From NCBI RefSeq assembly GCF_963169125.1, contig NC_084802.1:42292607-42356606 (forward strand): a stretch of DNA of 64,000 bases. The letters are read 5' to 3'. Source of the stretch: Humulus lupulus (lineage: Eukaryota > Streptophyta > Magnoliopsida > Rosales > Cannabaceae). Of the stretch, positions 11,378 to 23,701 are shown piece by piece (positions within the stretch are counted from its first letter, which is position 1; each line of letters opens with the position of its first letter). The notes beneath the pieces were generated by a model, which worked only from the letters and a program-made list of their open reading frames with translations, did no database searches and had not been told where the DNA came from. Position numbers and translations under genes: made by a program.

Positions 11378-12478
11378 CCTGCAGGTTTATTACAACCACT
11401 TAGCGTGCCAGAATGGAAGTGGGACGACATAGCCATGGATTTCGTGATGGGTCTGCCAAAGACGAATAAGCAGCATGATTCCGCTTGGATAGTAATAGAT
11501 AGACTAACCAAGTCGGCTCATTTCTTGCCAGTTAAGACTTCATACACGGCAGACCAATACGCAGAGATCTACATCCAAGAGATTGTACGGTTGCATGGAG
11601 TCTCCAAGACTATAGTGTCAGATAGAGGATCAGTATTTACGTCAAGATTTTGGAGAAGCTTACAGCAAGCCATGGGTACTAAGTTAAGCCTTAGTATAGC
11701 TTTCCATCCTCAGACAGATGGGCAGTCCGAGCGTACGATTCAGATCTTAGAGGATATGATATGCGCATGTATACTTGATTTCGGAGGATCGTGGAACAAG
11801 TACTTACCGCTGATCGAGTTCTCGTACAACAACAGCTACCAGTCGATGATCGGGATGGCACCTTATGAGTTGCTATATGGAAGAAGGTGCCGATCACCAT
11901 TGCACTGGGACGAGGTAGGAGAAAGACAGCTTCTAGGGCCCGAAGCTGTTAGACAAGCTCAAGAAGCAGTAGCGCTTATTAGACAGCGTATGCTTGCTGC
12001 TCAAAGACGTCAGAAAAGCTATGCGGATGCCAAGCGACGCGATGTGGAGTTCCAAGTCGGAGATCAAGTCTTCTTGAAGATATCTCCTATGAAAGGTGTC
12101 AAGCGGTTCGGGAAGAAAGGCAAGCTTAGTCCCTGATTCATAGGTCCTTTTGAGATATTGGACAAAGTGGGACCAGTTGCTTATAGACTAGCCCTACCGC
12201 TTACACTAGCCGATAGTCACAACGTCTTCCACATTTCGATGCTACGCAAATATGTGTCAGAACCCTCTCACGTCCTCAAGTACGATACAATAGCGCTCCA
12301 GAAAGACTTAAGTTACGAGGAACGACCGGTTAGCATCCTAGATAGAGGGATGAAGCAGTTACGGTCCAAGAGCTTTCCTATAGTCAAAGTCCTATGGAGC
12401 AATAGTTCTGAACGCGAGGCAACGTGGGAGTTGGAGGAGGACATGCAAGGCTGGTATCCGGAATTATTTGGTAAGTAA
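11378..12478 (+). pseudogene. Chromovirus integrase C-terminal part with chromodomain
   Basis: The frame opens in the middle of pol (LLQPLSVPEWKW). It carries the integrase core with all three acidic residues in place: Asp in MDFVMGLP, Asp in VSDRGSVFTS, and Glu in QTDGQSERTI. A GPF.ILDKVGPVAYRL block and a C-terminal chromodomain-like tail (VLW...EATWELEEDM) follow, which is the hallmark of chromoviruses such as Tekay/Del. A TGA stop at 12134-12136 interrupts the frame where the family has Arg (CGA to TGA). Everything upstream (LTR, gag, PR, RT, RNase H) is missing, so this is a deletion remnant. Confidence 0.88.
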
Positions 12479-12514
12479 ATTTCGAGGACGAAATTCTTTT
12501 TAGTAGGGGAGAAT

Positions 12515-14438
12515 TGTAGAGTCCAAGAACTTTACTTAGCTAATTATTTAGTAGTATTATAGTATGTATAGTATTATCTTTGTTACTGTGGATTTTTGGT
12601 TCAGACCGGGAATTATTTGGACACTCATAGTAGTACTTATAGACTTTCTAAGTTTAACCTATAGTTTAAGAATATTGATTTGAACCTAAGGTTTGATTAT
12701 ATAGCTGATATTAAGAATAATATTTATTATACTATAAGGTTTAGATATCAACCAATAGGATTTTAAGCACATGTTATGAATGGGTGATTAAAGATTAAGT
12801 ATTTTGGAGGATTAAATTTAATAAGGAGTAAAGTTTGAATGCATTAGGGTCAGTCAACAGCTTTGAATACGTTGAGGGCTTAGTCAAGGCTGTTTACTCC
12901 ATTCAAACTTAGCTAAAAATGTGTAATTTCGTGTTTAATTAATCAGTGTGTGCCGATATATCGCAGCTATAGGGGGCGATATATCGCAGCACGTAGATAC
13001 GGAAAACACGAGACGATACACGGTCGCCTCGGGCATACTGGCCCAGGCGATATATCGCCTACAGGGGGCGATATATCGCCTCCTTCAGTGTATTTTCAAA
13101 CGTTTTTGAATTCTTTTCCTTTCAGCCATTCAAACTCTTGATAAGTCCAGCATCTTTCTGAACGAGTCTTCAGCCTCTGCTGAACGATTATTCAAATTAT
13201 TTTCACCTAAAAATCTATTATTTTTATTCAAGTAAAATTAAGATCCTTTCATTCCTAAACTCTATAAATAGGACCTAGTACCCAGCCATTATTCACCTTT
13301 TGCTCTAAGTTCAGAGGCTGCAAGTGCTAAGTGAGTGTGAGAGTATAAACACCTGGGTTTTGGGGAAATCATAAGCTTAAACATCATAAGCTTATCAAAC
13401 ACTTTGGGAAGTAAGGTTCTATAGTATTTCGGTTGTGGTGTAGATTGATCTTACAAGTCTTTGAGGTAAAACCAAAACTCTAGTTCATTTGTTTTATGTT
13501 ATGTTTCCTTCTCTTAGTCTTCTACTCAGTCTCCTAACCTCATTCTTATTTTGGTTAGGAAATCTAAATTCTTGAGCACATAAGTTTTGGTAAGTGTGAC
13601 TTTCAATGGTTTAGTCTTTCCATCCCTTTCATTTCATCTCTTTTCTTCAAATCTACTCACCCTTTATATATGGTTTTAGGAGTGTTCCAAAAGTCCCAAC
13701 TCAGTCCACATATCCCGGTAACTTTGGTAAGGAAAATAGGCTAGAATCAATATGTTATATGTTTATGTTATCTTATGTTTTATGTTACTAAATGTGTTAT
13801 GATATGTATGTATATATGTTTGTAGGCTTGGGCATATGACCCATATGACTAACAAGACCCCAAATGGGTTATGGGCATATGACCTACTTAGCTAGTAGGA
13901 CCCCATTAATCCCATGGGCATATGACTTGTTTAGTCTATGGGACCCCAAGTAATAATGGCCATTATAATAAGTGTATGTAATATGTGTTATGATATATCT
14001 TTATGTTTATTACGAGATTTATGTTTATGACTATGTGTTAGATTTTCCTTGCTGGGCATTAGGCTCATTCTTTTTTGTTTTATGTGCAGGAAAATAGCTT
14101 TTAGTGGCGGTAAGGTTCGTGGAAGCTTGGAGATTGTGTATCGATGGTGAATGGAGTCAAGGAGCTGAGCGTTATTCGATTCGAGGATGTAGTTTCTTTT
14201 TATGTCTTTTTACATGTATTTTCCGCACTATTTATGTAATGTCTTTTTATTTTAAATCATGTTTTGTTTTTAAAGACAATGGGATCCCATATCCTTCTTG
14301 GTATTTATTTTGTAAGTAACTCTTATTTTTACAAGTTACTTAATAAAATTATGGTATTTTCGTAAATGTAAGTTCTATTAAGGATTGTATGTATAGTTTC
14401 GTTAATGGTCCAAAAGTCTAGATTAGTGGGTCATTACA
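12515..14438 (+). repeat. Chromovirus 3' LTR
   Basis: A polypurine stretch (TAGGGGAGAAT) precedes TGTAGAGTCC at 12515. The LTR ends GGTCATTACA at 14438, giving about 1.92 kb. It contains a cluster of GGCGATATATCGCC-type palindromes at 12952-13083. It directly follows the integrase stop at 12478, as in chromoviruses. The 5' LTR has been lost. Confidence 0.82.
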
Positions 14439-14923
14439 TCTATCTAGTCCATTGTAAACAGGTAATGTCTATTGTGAACGTGTTCATAAGGATCTTCGGG
14501 AGATGATTCTATTTAAGTCTCACTTCGGGAGGAAGTGAGCACTCGCTATTCTTTGAAGGGAGTTCAAGAGAATCAGCGTTTCATCAAAACTAGATTCGTA
14601 GAGAAGAGTACAACACGATTGCGGCAATAGTTTAAGAGGGGGTCTTACATTGTTTAAGTCAATGCTTTTGTACATATTGTTTCTTTACTAATTTGTTTAT
14701 TCTCTGGGCGTGGCCCCGTGGATGTAGGTTATCTAAAAAGATTTCTGAACCACGTAAAAATTCTCGTGTGCTGAATTTTTACCTATTTTTCTGTTTCTGT
14801 TTAAACAGTTGCATAAGTAGTGTGAACAAAACTGAAATCTGTCTAAACAACTTAATCACTATTCCGCATTTAATTAAGTTGTTTATTTCAAATCACTTGG
14901 TAACATTAAAATACGGAATTTCA
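14439..14923 (+). repeat. Sirevirus 3' LTR, right piece
   Basis: The match to the 5' LTR resumes at the position equivalent to about 5248 and runs to the LTR end. It includes the GAACCACGTAAAAATTC motif at about 14746-14762. The target duplication GTAAC follows at 14924-14928. Confidence 0.88.
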
Positions 14924-15157
14924 GTAACCATTTATTAAAGATTCCATACTTTAATATGATACTGAGTATTTTAATCATTTTATATATAATCTTAATTCTC
15001 TCGTACTAATTCAAGATCATATTCTCATAAATGAATAAAGATTTTTCTTGATATTATTATATAATTAATTCAAACATTCAAATATAATAAAATTGTACTT
15101 TTATTTAAATTACTAAAATATATTTACATGTTCTAGGGCATTAATCCTAACACATTT

Positions 15158-16669
15158 AAACTAACAATGCAAATAATCATTCACAGCCTCCTATTGGATT
15201 GAAATATAAGGATGACCTGCTTATACTATAGTATGCACATTAATCATATTGATTATAACAACTTGCTACTATATTAATAAGTAAAAAGTTAAAATAGTAA
15301 ATGCTTTCCAACTAAGGCGTTTGAAAGATACATTGTGTGTGTTATGTTAAATAGCTAGACAATTTTTTTTAGTTATTACCTAATTTATTACATTTCTTAA
15401 CAATTATTAAAACTTTAAAACATTTTATTTAATAATTTTTTCAAAAAAATATTTATTAGATGCAGAGTAATACAAAATACATATTATCAAATTTTTGTCT
15501 AGAATTTATGCCATAAAGTATTGTGGAATATCAAAATTTTGGCCACATATTTTAATAATGCATCACCAAAAGTGTTCAAAAAATTGGTGGGAATTTTTTC
15601 CACAAAATAATATCATCATTACGCAATATTTTTAACGTGTTGCAAAAAGTGTTTATCCTCAAAATTTTGGTTAAGATCTTTCGGGACTCATTTCATTGAA
15701 CTCGTTGTGAAAAGTATATTTTTCGCAACATATTTACGCTTTTGAGGAAATTCGTCGTGGAATGTCATTTTTCTTGTAGTGTAAGCTGTCGCACTGGCCT
15801 GGCTCTTAAACTGAACTTGTTCAGCTGTTAGTTATACTTTGAGAATTTGAGAATAAATGCCTTGGTGTTAAAACATTTTGTTTGTATGGCTTTGTTCCTC
15901 ACAAAATATCATTAGAAGCACAATTTTGAAGTTTGAAAAAACACACGTTCCTTCTCTTCTCCTCTATGTCTCTCTGTCAACAATTTTCACTCACTATCGT
16001 TCCATAAACATCAAATCCCCATCAAAAACCTCAACTCATTCATCTTCTCAATGTTTTTTTTTCTTCTCTCTCTTGTTTTTTCTTTTCGCAAGTCGTCATT
16101 TCTCTTGTTTTATATTTTATTATGCTGTTATTTTTCTAATTTATATAAGCCTATATGTTTATAATTTGGTGAGTTATGTTGATCATTCAATTGAGTAAAC
16201 CATTTATGTGGGCTGTTTGGTAATACCATTTGACATTTTTTTTTTTTTTTTTTGTAATTATTTTATGTGTGTTGAATGAACTTTTTAATGCTGATCATGT
16301 ACTGATTAAGTTACTTTATCGTATATGTTTATAAAACTTTTTATTTCATTTTGTGATGAGTTTAAATACACAAATTAGGTGTTTGGAAAACTTTTTAATT
16401 GAAATGTGTGAATATAGTTGTAAATAATGAAAATAAATATATTGGGAAATAAAATTTAAATTTTTGCTTTGTTGTTGTTTTTTTTATATTGGTCTTGTCT
16501 GGTTGGTTTATATACCTTTTTGTTGATTTTTGTTAATAGTATGATGTTTTATATAAACTATTTTATTTGATGTCTAGTTGAGATTACCCATTTAGTTCAA
16601 TTTTTATTATTTTAAACAGTTTAGTTTATAATGAATTAGTCGGTACGTTTCAATAGTAATATAACCCTA
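15158..16669. other. AT-rich non-genic stretch with a CACTA-like terminus
   Basis: No gene is recognisable. On the minus strand, 15781 down to about 15764 reads CACTACAAGAAAAATGAC, a CACTA-type terminus. Its subterminal GTTGTGAAAAG/GTTGCAAAAAG repeats are at 15640-15760. No partner end is visible nearby, so it is probably a truncated CACTA end of a different family from the one at 10099. A frame at 15878-16198 is low-complexity and not supported as a gene. Confidence 0.5.
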
Positions 16670-17639
16670 GAGCACTCCCAACAGTTACTTTTTTCCATTC
16701 TTTAAAATATATTACCAAAACTTTTATTTTTCTGACAGAAAAATAGAGAAGAAATGACAAAAAATAATAATTAGCAATGTTTAAAGAAGATGCATTCTCT
16801 CAGTAGATATGGTAAAATGTAATGCGTAGTGTAGCTTAGTTATTATGGAGACGCTGCTGGACAAGGTTTTTGTTAATAATTCTTCAAAGTTCTTGAAGTA
16901 TGATGTATTTTACATTATTTACTGGAACTGCTCTATGAGCACTCACAACTCACAGCAAGCTCTTTAAAATAGCAATTCTTTATCCATATATAGATCTAAA
17001 CTGTCGAATTCACCCTACAGCAAATGCTCTTCTTCAATTTTTTTTAGAGAATGACCTTGTAGCATCTCTACATTTATGTTGCACAATTCAATTCTTTAAA
17101 TTATTTTATTATTATTTTTACTCTTTTTTTCTCTCTTTTTATTTTTTTTACCTCTATAAATAAATAAAGGGAAATTCCATTACTTTAACTTTTTTTTTCA
17201 TTTTTAAGTATTTTTTATTTCCTTTTTATTTTTATAAATTAATTTTTTCAAATATGCAGTTTAATTGTTATAATTTTATCTTTTATACACTTTCTTCTTC
17301 TGAATCTCTCTCTATGATTGCCTCCATGGTGTAGCTGTGTTTTTATGTATTTTCATAAATATATCTCAATCTTCTTTCTTTCCATAAAGAAGAAATATCT
17401 AAAAGATTTTTTTTTATGTAAAGCATTGACATCTGTATATGATTTTACACCTGAAATTCATATTCAATTACCAAAATACAAGACATTTCCTTCATCTATT
17501 GGTCTTTATGTGTTCATATATATATATATATATTTATAAATATGTATTGCCATGTCGATTTATAATATTTGGCTAGGAAATGTGTACAAATAAAAATTAT
17601 GCAAAAGGGTAAATTGTTCGTAATCTAATCCATATAAGA

Positions 17640-18890
17640 TATATGAAACTCACCGCAACCTATTGCAACCCAAATGTAATTCACAACAACTTCAAATGTA
17701 AGTCCATGCAACCCACTATAACCTCAATTGCAAGTCCATACAACTGAATGCAAATCATTGCAACCTTAAATGCAAACTCAATTCAACCTAAAGCAACACA
17801 ATGCAATAACAAAAAAAAAACTTTATTTTTTAAAATAAAAAATGATTTGAAAATTTTATCCTTATGCAGCACACCGCAACCTCAAATACAAACCTATACA
17901 ATTCACTACAACCTCAAATTCTATCCTTATGAGGTTGAAATATAGTTGTTGTGAGTTGTTGAATGTTGCATTGATTTATTTAAGTTGTTTTACTTGTTAT
18001 AGATTGCTTAAATTGCATCTTTGGATTTATAAATATATTTGGTTGCAAAATGAGGCTGATTTAGTTGATGTATGTTGCATATAAGGTTGCTTAAAATAAC
18101 ATAAGCAACTTAAAAAACCTTAAATGCAAATTAAAGTATCGCTCATTTACAAATTGCAATAGCAACCTCTACACAACTTAATTATCCTTATGTAACCTCA
18201 AATGCAAATTACAACTTGCTATGCAAACTAAAACAAATTATAAAAATTAATTTGTATATTTTAGCATGTTAAGGAACTATAATAATCTCATTGTGTAAAA
18301 TAATTGGCATATGAGTTTTTAAGTTGTCATGGTTTGCATTGGGGTTGCAAATGAGTTTTTTTTTTTTAAATTATAAGTTGTTTTATTGGCTTGTTGTGGG
18401 TTGCATGAGGTTACATTAAGTGATCATAGTCGATTTCTTGGAGTTGCATTGAGTTGCATAGGATTGCATTCGAGGTTGCAGTGGATTACATGAGTTGCAT
18501 AAGAATGAAATTAGCATATGAGTTTTTAAGTTCTCGTGGGTTGCACTGAGATTAATTACAAATAATTTTTTTTTAAAATTGCTTTAGGTTGCATGTGAAG
18601 TTGCGTAATTTGCATTTGCGATTGCATAAAGATGAAATTAATATATGAGTTTTTAAGTTGTCACGGGTTGCATTAGGGTTGCAAATGAGTTTTTTTTAAG
18701 TTGTTTTATTGGTTTGTCATGGGTCGCATTGTGTTGCATTTGCAATCACATTGACTTGCTAGGGGTTGCATTGAGTTGCATGGACTTACATTTGATATTA
18801 CAATGAGTTACATAAATTTCATAAGAATGAAATTAACATGAGTTTTTAAGTTCCTATGAGTTGTATTGGGGTAGCATCCCATAAATATTT
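17640..18890. repeat. Degenerate TGCAAC/GTTGCA-rich tract
   Basis: The left part (17640-17930) is rich in CGCAACC, TGCAACC and TGCAAA words. The right part (17945-18890) is rich in the complementary GTTGCA/GGTTGC words, so the tract forms a loose inverted repeat. Within the right part a block with ATGAGTTTTTAAGTT and GGGTTGCATT recurs near 18310, 18517, 18645 and 18835. No reading frame is retained. Confidence 0.6.
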
Positions 18891-19055
18891 TTATGCAACC
18901 CGAATTATGTTAATGTAAATCACCCAAATATATTGTATATATCAATAAATTGTCAAAATCTCATTATTAATTTTTCTTTCTTAACACACACCTTTTTGTG
19001 GCGTCATTCACAAAAGATAAAAATATTTACATCATACACACCTGATTCTAAAACA

Positions 19056-19057
<2 letters not shown>

Positions 19058-19087
<30 letters not shown>
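19058..19087. repeat. (TA)n microsatellite
   Basis: About 15 uninterrupted TA units are present. Similar AT runs occur near 17516-17532 and 54820-54854. Confidence 0.9.
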
Positions 19088-19089
<2 letters not shown>

Positions 19090-19938
19090 TTCGATATATT
19101 GGACCCTTTTATCTCTATAATTAACTTCACCGTTGCTATTATTTTGTTCTTAGAATATGTAAAGCACAACAAATAAAACAACCATATATAAAACTTGTCT
19201 AAAATAGCTTCCACATGTATACAAAAAAAATAAAAAAAATATACAACTTAAATTTATCAAGTTAATTATTTCAACATTCTTAAATAAAGATATTGCTCTC
19301 CAGGGGGAGTTTTGAGGCAAAACAAAAGTTTAGTATATATGTATATGTATAAATGCAATATTTTTTTAATGACAGTAAAAATAAAGATAATTATATTAGA
19401 TAATATATAGATAAATATTACAAATATTATAAGATTGAGAATATTATTGATAGTTAGACAAAATATTTAAAATGAATAAAAAATAGAATATTTAAACAGT
19501 GTAAAGAAAATATAAAGAAGTTGGTGTATGCATTAATGTAAAATTTTGATGTAAAATAGATAAAATAAGGTTTTAGTGATGTATTTTGAAAAATAGAGTA
19601 GAGAGACACTAAAGTGGGTGCTCTACTCCATCATTTAAAATATATCATCAAAACACACATTTTTCTATTTTACCTCTAAGTTTTACATTATATCATACAT
19701 CAGCTTCTCTATATATTTCTCTACATCATTTAAATATTATATCTTTAAACATATTTTATTAATTAAAGTAAAATAAAATAATTGAAAAAAAAAAGAAATA
19801 ATAAATATATATACTATATGGGAGAGAGAAAGCTTATAAAGAAAAATAATAATATGAAAATATTATATAAAGGATATGTAAATATTATGTAAATGTAGAT
19901 ATGGATTAATTGGAGTTTGTGCATAGCTATTATAAATA

Positions 19939-20342
19939 GGGATATTTGCGGCATAAGTACCCAATGTTTGGGTTTTGTACGCGGCATAGACCCAATGTTT
20001 ATTTTTAGTGGCAAAAGTACCCAAAGTCAGTAAAACTATAATTCCGTCAGCCTCCTCCGTTAGGTTCCGTTTCGTGATGAATGGACCAACACGTGTCACT
20101 TCGTGATTGATCCAACTCAATAATATATTAGGGATATTTGCGGCATAAGAACCCAATGTTTAAAAATAATTATGATTTGGATCAATAAAAACGTGACATG
20201 TGTCTGCCTAATGGAGTCTAACGGATGAGACTGACGGAATTACAGTTTTACTAACTTTGGGTACTTTTGCCACTAAAAATAAACATTGGGTCTATGCCGC
20301 GTACAAAACCCAAACATTGGGTACTTATGCCACAATTATCCC
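19939..20342. mobile_element. MULE-type foldback MITE with 9-bp target duplication
   Basis: The ends are GGGATATTTGCGGCATAAG and, inverted, GGGATAATTGTGGCATAAG. The arms remain complementary for well over 100 bp and include GTACCCAATGTTT and CCGTCAG blocks. The 9-bp direct repeat TTATAAATA flanks the element at 19930-19938 and 20343-20351. A 9-bp duplication with long terminal inverted repeats is typical of Mutator-like elements. A second copy of the left-end motif sits in the loop at about 20131. No coding capacity. Confidence 0.8.
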
Positions 20343-20996
20343 TTATAAATATATGTATAAATGAGCTGATGGAAGATGTTTTTATGAGTTTTAGCTAAAT
20401 ATTATAGAGAAAGTGTATTACAAAATATATCACCAAAACATACATTTTTATAATTTACCTCAAAATTTTTACATTATATCATACATCTGCTTTTCTATTT
20501 TTTCTCTACATCATTTATATATTATATTTTTTAAAATAATTTATTCATTTTAAAAAATAAAATAATTAAATATAATAGTTTCACACTCATATATATACAA
20601 AAGTTTATAAAAAAATAATAAAATATTTATAGCTTGATGAATAGTATTTCACTACATATAGAGAAATATTATTCATTTAGGTAAAAAAATATAACTTTAC
20701 ATTATCTATTGGAAGATTACTTAACCATTTTTTCTCTATATTATAAAGAATAACACATTTTAGCTCATCCGTTGGGAGTGCTCTAAGTATAGATTTTATT
20801 TCTTTTATCTTACTTTTTTTATTATTATAAAAAGATATTTTCGACAAAAATACCTAATGTTTACTGAATATAACATTTAAATACCCAATTTTATTTTGTT
20901 CGTGGTAAAAATACCCAAAATTTCTAAAACGTCGCACATTTACTACCAGATAGTATAAAAGATTAATATAAATATATTTTAAGTTATAAAAATTAG

Positions 20997-22365
20997 AATA
21001 AATAGTGGCATAAGTACTCAATGTTTAAATTTTATTGCAATCAAGTACACAATGTTTTTTTTTTTTTCAAAAGTATCAAAATGCAACTTGTGTTAGCATC
21101 CATTGGTACCCACTCTAAAAGTTCTGATGATTCAGCAAACACATGGTGCAACGCAATTAGTTCATTTCATAATACTTTTTAAAAATAAATTAATGAAAAA
21201 ATATTTTTTAATTCTAGAAGAATTAAAAAAATTACCAAAAGCTTTAAAGACTAAATTAAAAAAATCTTAAATTAAAAGGTTTCAAAAAACGTATCTGAAC
21301 AAAATAAAAAACTAAAAAATCAAATTGAAATGTGTTTAATTAATAAAGTGATATAAAAAAATTTGAAAGATAAAAGTTTTATACAAAAAATGAAAAAATA
21401 TATATTTTAAAATAATGAGCTTCTACTTGAGCACAAAAAACTTAATTGGGTATCATCATCATCTTTCTTCTTCCAAAAACTCCACAACCACATGAATCCA
21501 CTTAAAGAAACAACTCAAATCAAATGTAAATCAACACTCAATCCAAACTCCCACTCAAGCTAGAAACTCAAACGAGAAATCAATGAAAAAAGTTTCATTC
21601 TCAAAAATCAACATCCAATCCATCAAGAACACAAGAAAAAATCAAGAACATATGAATATGAACTCTGAAAATTCATCCAAAAATACCCAGATCCCGACCC
21701 TTTCCATCGTACAACACCCACGAAGTTCGACCCCTTGCCCTCGTCAACCACCCACGAAGTAGTTCTGAACCCAGATCCCAACCCTGCTGCCGTCAACCAC
21801 CCACAAACCAGGTCACAACCCCTGACCGTCGCCCAAGCTTCAGTTCCAAACCCAGATAGACAGAAGAGAATAAACCCATATTCAAAAACTCACCCACTTT
21901 TTATATGCCTAACTCGGATTTGCTGGATCATCGTCATTGGAGCTAGTCGCCGAAGGGGAAGAGCTGCAACCGTAGGAAGAAGAAGAAGAACGTATCTTCC
22001 TTTTTTTCGTTTCTTCCTTTTTTTTTAAATGTTGATTTTGTTTTAATTATGTTTAGTTTAAGTTTCAAAATTCTAATTTAGATTTTCTTTTCTAAATTAG
22101 ATTTTACTTAGATCTTTTAAGTTTAAATTAGTTTTTTATTTTTTATTATTAAAATTAATTTATATAAATTTATATTTTTCATTATTTTAAATTTAATTAA
22201 TTTTCAAAATATTTATTAGTTGGATGCAGTTAACAGATCTTCTAGAGGGGTACAAACAGATGCTAACCGAAGTTGACTTTAAATACTTTTGCCACAAAAA
22301 AAAGAAAATTAGGTACTTAATCATAATAAAATTAAATATTGGGTACTTATACCACTTTTTACCCT
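20997..22365. mobile_element. Possible non-autonomous MULE with captured sequence
   Basis: Inverted ends contain AGTGGCATAAGTACTCAATG (left) and the complement of AGTGGTATAAGTACCCAATA (right), resembling the MITE at 19939. Near-identical 9-bp flanks are AAAAATTAG (20988-20996) and AAAAATTAT (22366-22374). The interior at 21430-22030 is less AT-rich, with CCCACGAAG and CAACCACCCAC repeats and a weak 97-codon frame. It could be captured host sequence, but I recognise no protein. Confidence 0.45.
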
Positions 22366-22669
22366 AAAAATTATTAAAATTATATAAAAATATACAACAA
22401 TAACCTAAATTCATTTTACAATTAAAAAAATAGTTTATTTAATGAAAAAAAAATATTTTAGAATAAAAATAGTTAAAAGAAAAATTAATAACTAAAAAAA
22501 TATTAAAAGAGAAAAAAATTATTAAAAAACGTTAATATAATAAAAATAATATTTATTTATTATTTTCATTAAATAAAATTATTCTTTAATTTTAGAATTA
22601 ATTTAGGCTATTTTTATATAATTTTAATGTTTTTTATAACTTTAAATACATTTGTATTGATTTTGTTTA

Positions 22670-23501
22670 TGATGACGTCGTTTTTCCTCAACTTAAAATG
22701 TAGAGCGAATAAACAACAGGAACTATGGCGCAGATGAATAATATAGTAAAACAAGAAGAATTTTACGTGGTTCAGCAGTTAACTCTGCCTAGTCCACGAG
22801 TCAATTTTATTAAGACTTTGGAAATTTCAGGAAATTCTTCAGGGATGAATTCTCCAGAAATTCTCTCAAGATATCAAAAATTCGTCATTTACAAATGTTC
22901 ACGACCTCTCTATTTATAGAGGGTTCTCAGAGTTCATTCCCACATATTTCGGGAGGATACTCCAATTTATTAATGGAAAATAATGACATTAAATTATGTA
23001 ACTCATATATACAAGGAAATGTCCCCTGAAAACCACGAGGCGTATAACAAACTAGTTAATATCCCTTTAATGTAGGGAAGTTATAACAATAAATATCTTT
23101 TGAATGCATGGACTGCGTCTCATCAGATGACCCACTAAGTTGTTCGAGGTCGGCAATCAGCATCATGCCGGTCCAGGTCTATAAATAAGTTATAAGCTAG
23201 GTACCTTTCCCCAAGACCAGCTTGGAGATGTTAAATATCACCGAGGCTGTCACACTCCGAGCTTATACTCATGCCAAGCTCGGACTACTTGATCCGCAGA
23301 CACCCGACACTGGGCATATTCCGATGCTAACTCTTTCGAGCTCAGAAAGAACGTCGAGGTTAAAGAGTCTTTGAGGTTGCCATCTTGACTCTAGGGTTCG
23401 ACATCTGGGTCATGCACATGCGGTTCCGATATTTCGAGCTTGCAATTGACGAGTCCAGCTTTCGAGATCACAATCTCAGTTCTCGAAATCTGGGTATAAC
23501 A
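22670..23501 (-). repeat. Element B 3' LTR
   Basis: On the minus strand it reads from TGTTATACCCAGATTTCGAG (23501) to the end at 22670. A TATA-type stretch CTCTATAAATAGAG is at about 22908-22922. The AACCACGTAAAATT motif lies about 90 bp from the LTR 3' end (about 22760-22774). The polypurine stretch TTTTGAGGGGGAAAAA borders it at 23502-23517. Confidence 0.88.
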
Positions 23502-23701
23502 TTTTTCCCCCTCAAAAGTATTAGTTCGAATCCTATGAGAAGGAAACTTTTGAACTACTTCCTTCAGGAACCGTTCCGTCACACACTCGAGTATGGACAC
23601 GCGTCACCTGGGTATTTCTTACTCAAGGTACTCGAGTACCTTGAAACTCTGCCCATGATCGTTCGCCTGCCACCTTTATGGTACCATCATGTCATTTATC
23701 C

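Larger units (their letters stand above)
4653..14923 (+). mobile_element. Sirevirus-type Ty1/copia retrotransposon, internally deleted
   Basis: The LTRs start TGTAAAGTCATTTATTGG at 4653 and 9811 and end AATTTCA at 5730 and 14923. The perfect 5-bp duplication GTAAC flanks it at 4648-4652 and 14924-14928. The interior has a tRNA-Met-type primer site, a gag with two zinc knuckles (typical of Sireviruses), and fused remnants of PR, INT and RNase H, followed by a long 3' noncoding tract with repeated GGGGGAG motifs. Most of INT, all RT and most of RNase H are missing, so the copy is non-autonomous. Its 3' LTR was split by CACTA and chromovirus sequence. Confidence 0.88.
3258..15152 (-). mobile_element. 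Solo LTR (copia-type), split by a nested Sirevirus copy
   Basis: Read on the minus strand this LTR begins at 15152 with TGTTAGGATTAATGCCC and ends at 3258 with GATTTCA. The 5-bp duplication CATTT flanks it at 3253-3257 and 15153-15157. Removing the nested element (4653-14923 plus its 5-bp duplication) leaves about 1.6 kb. No internal region is attached, so it is a solo LTR from recombination between two LTRs. A 10-bp inverted repeat with a 2-nt gap lies at 3498-3519. The assignment to copia rests on terminal sequence style only. Confidence 0.75.
16670..20783. mobile_element. Possible DNA transposon bounded by GAGCACTCCCAAC inverted repeats
   Basis: GAGCACTCCCAAC at 16670-16682 is matched in inverse by GTTGGGAGTGCTC at 20771-20783. 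Subterminal AT-rich segments also resemble each other (TTTAAAATATATYACCAAAAC near 16703, near 19635 and near 20420). No transposase is seen and the flanking duplication is unclear. An internal GGGTGCTCTACTCC at about 19615 suggests nested copies. Confidence 0.45.

Noticed and set aside
15878..16198. 106-codon frame with hydrophobic C-terminus
   Set aside because: Ser/Phe-rich low complexity from pyrimidine-rich DNA; no start context, homology or conserved neighbour.
17590..18890. CRISPR-like or satellite array
   Set aside because: Repeat words are degenerate, of variable spacing and in both orientations; no regular spacer pattern.
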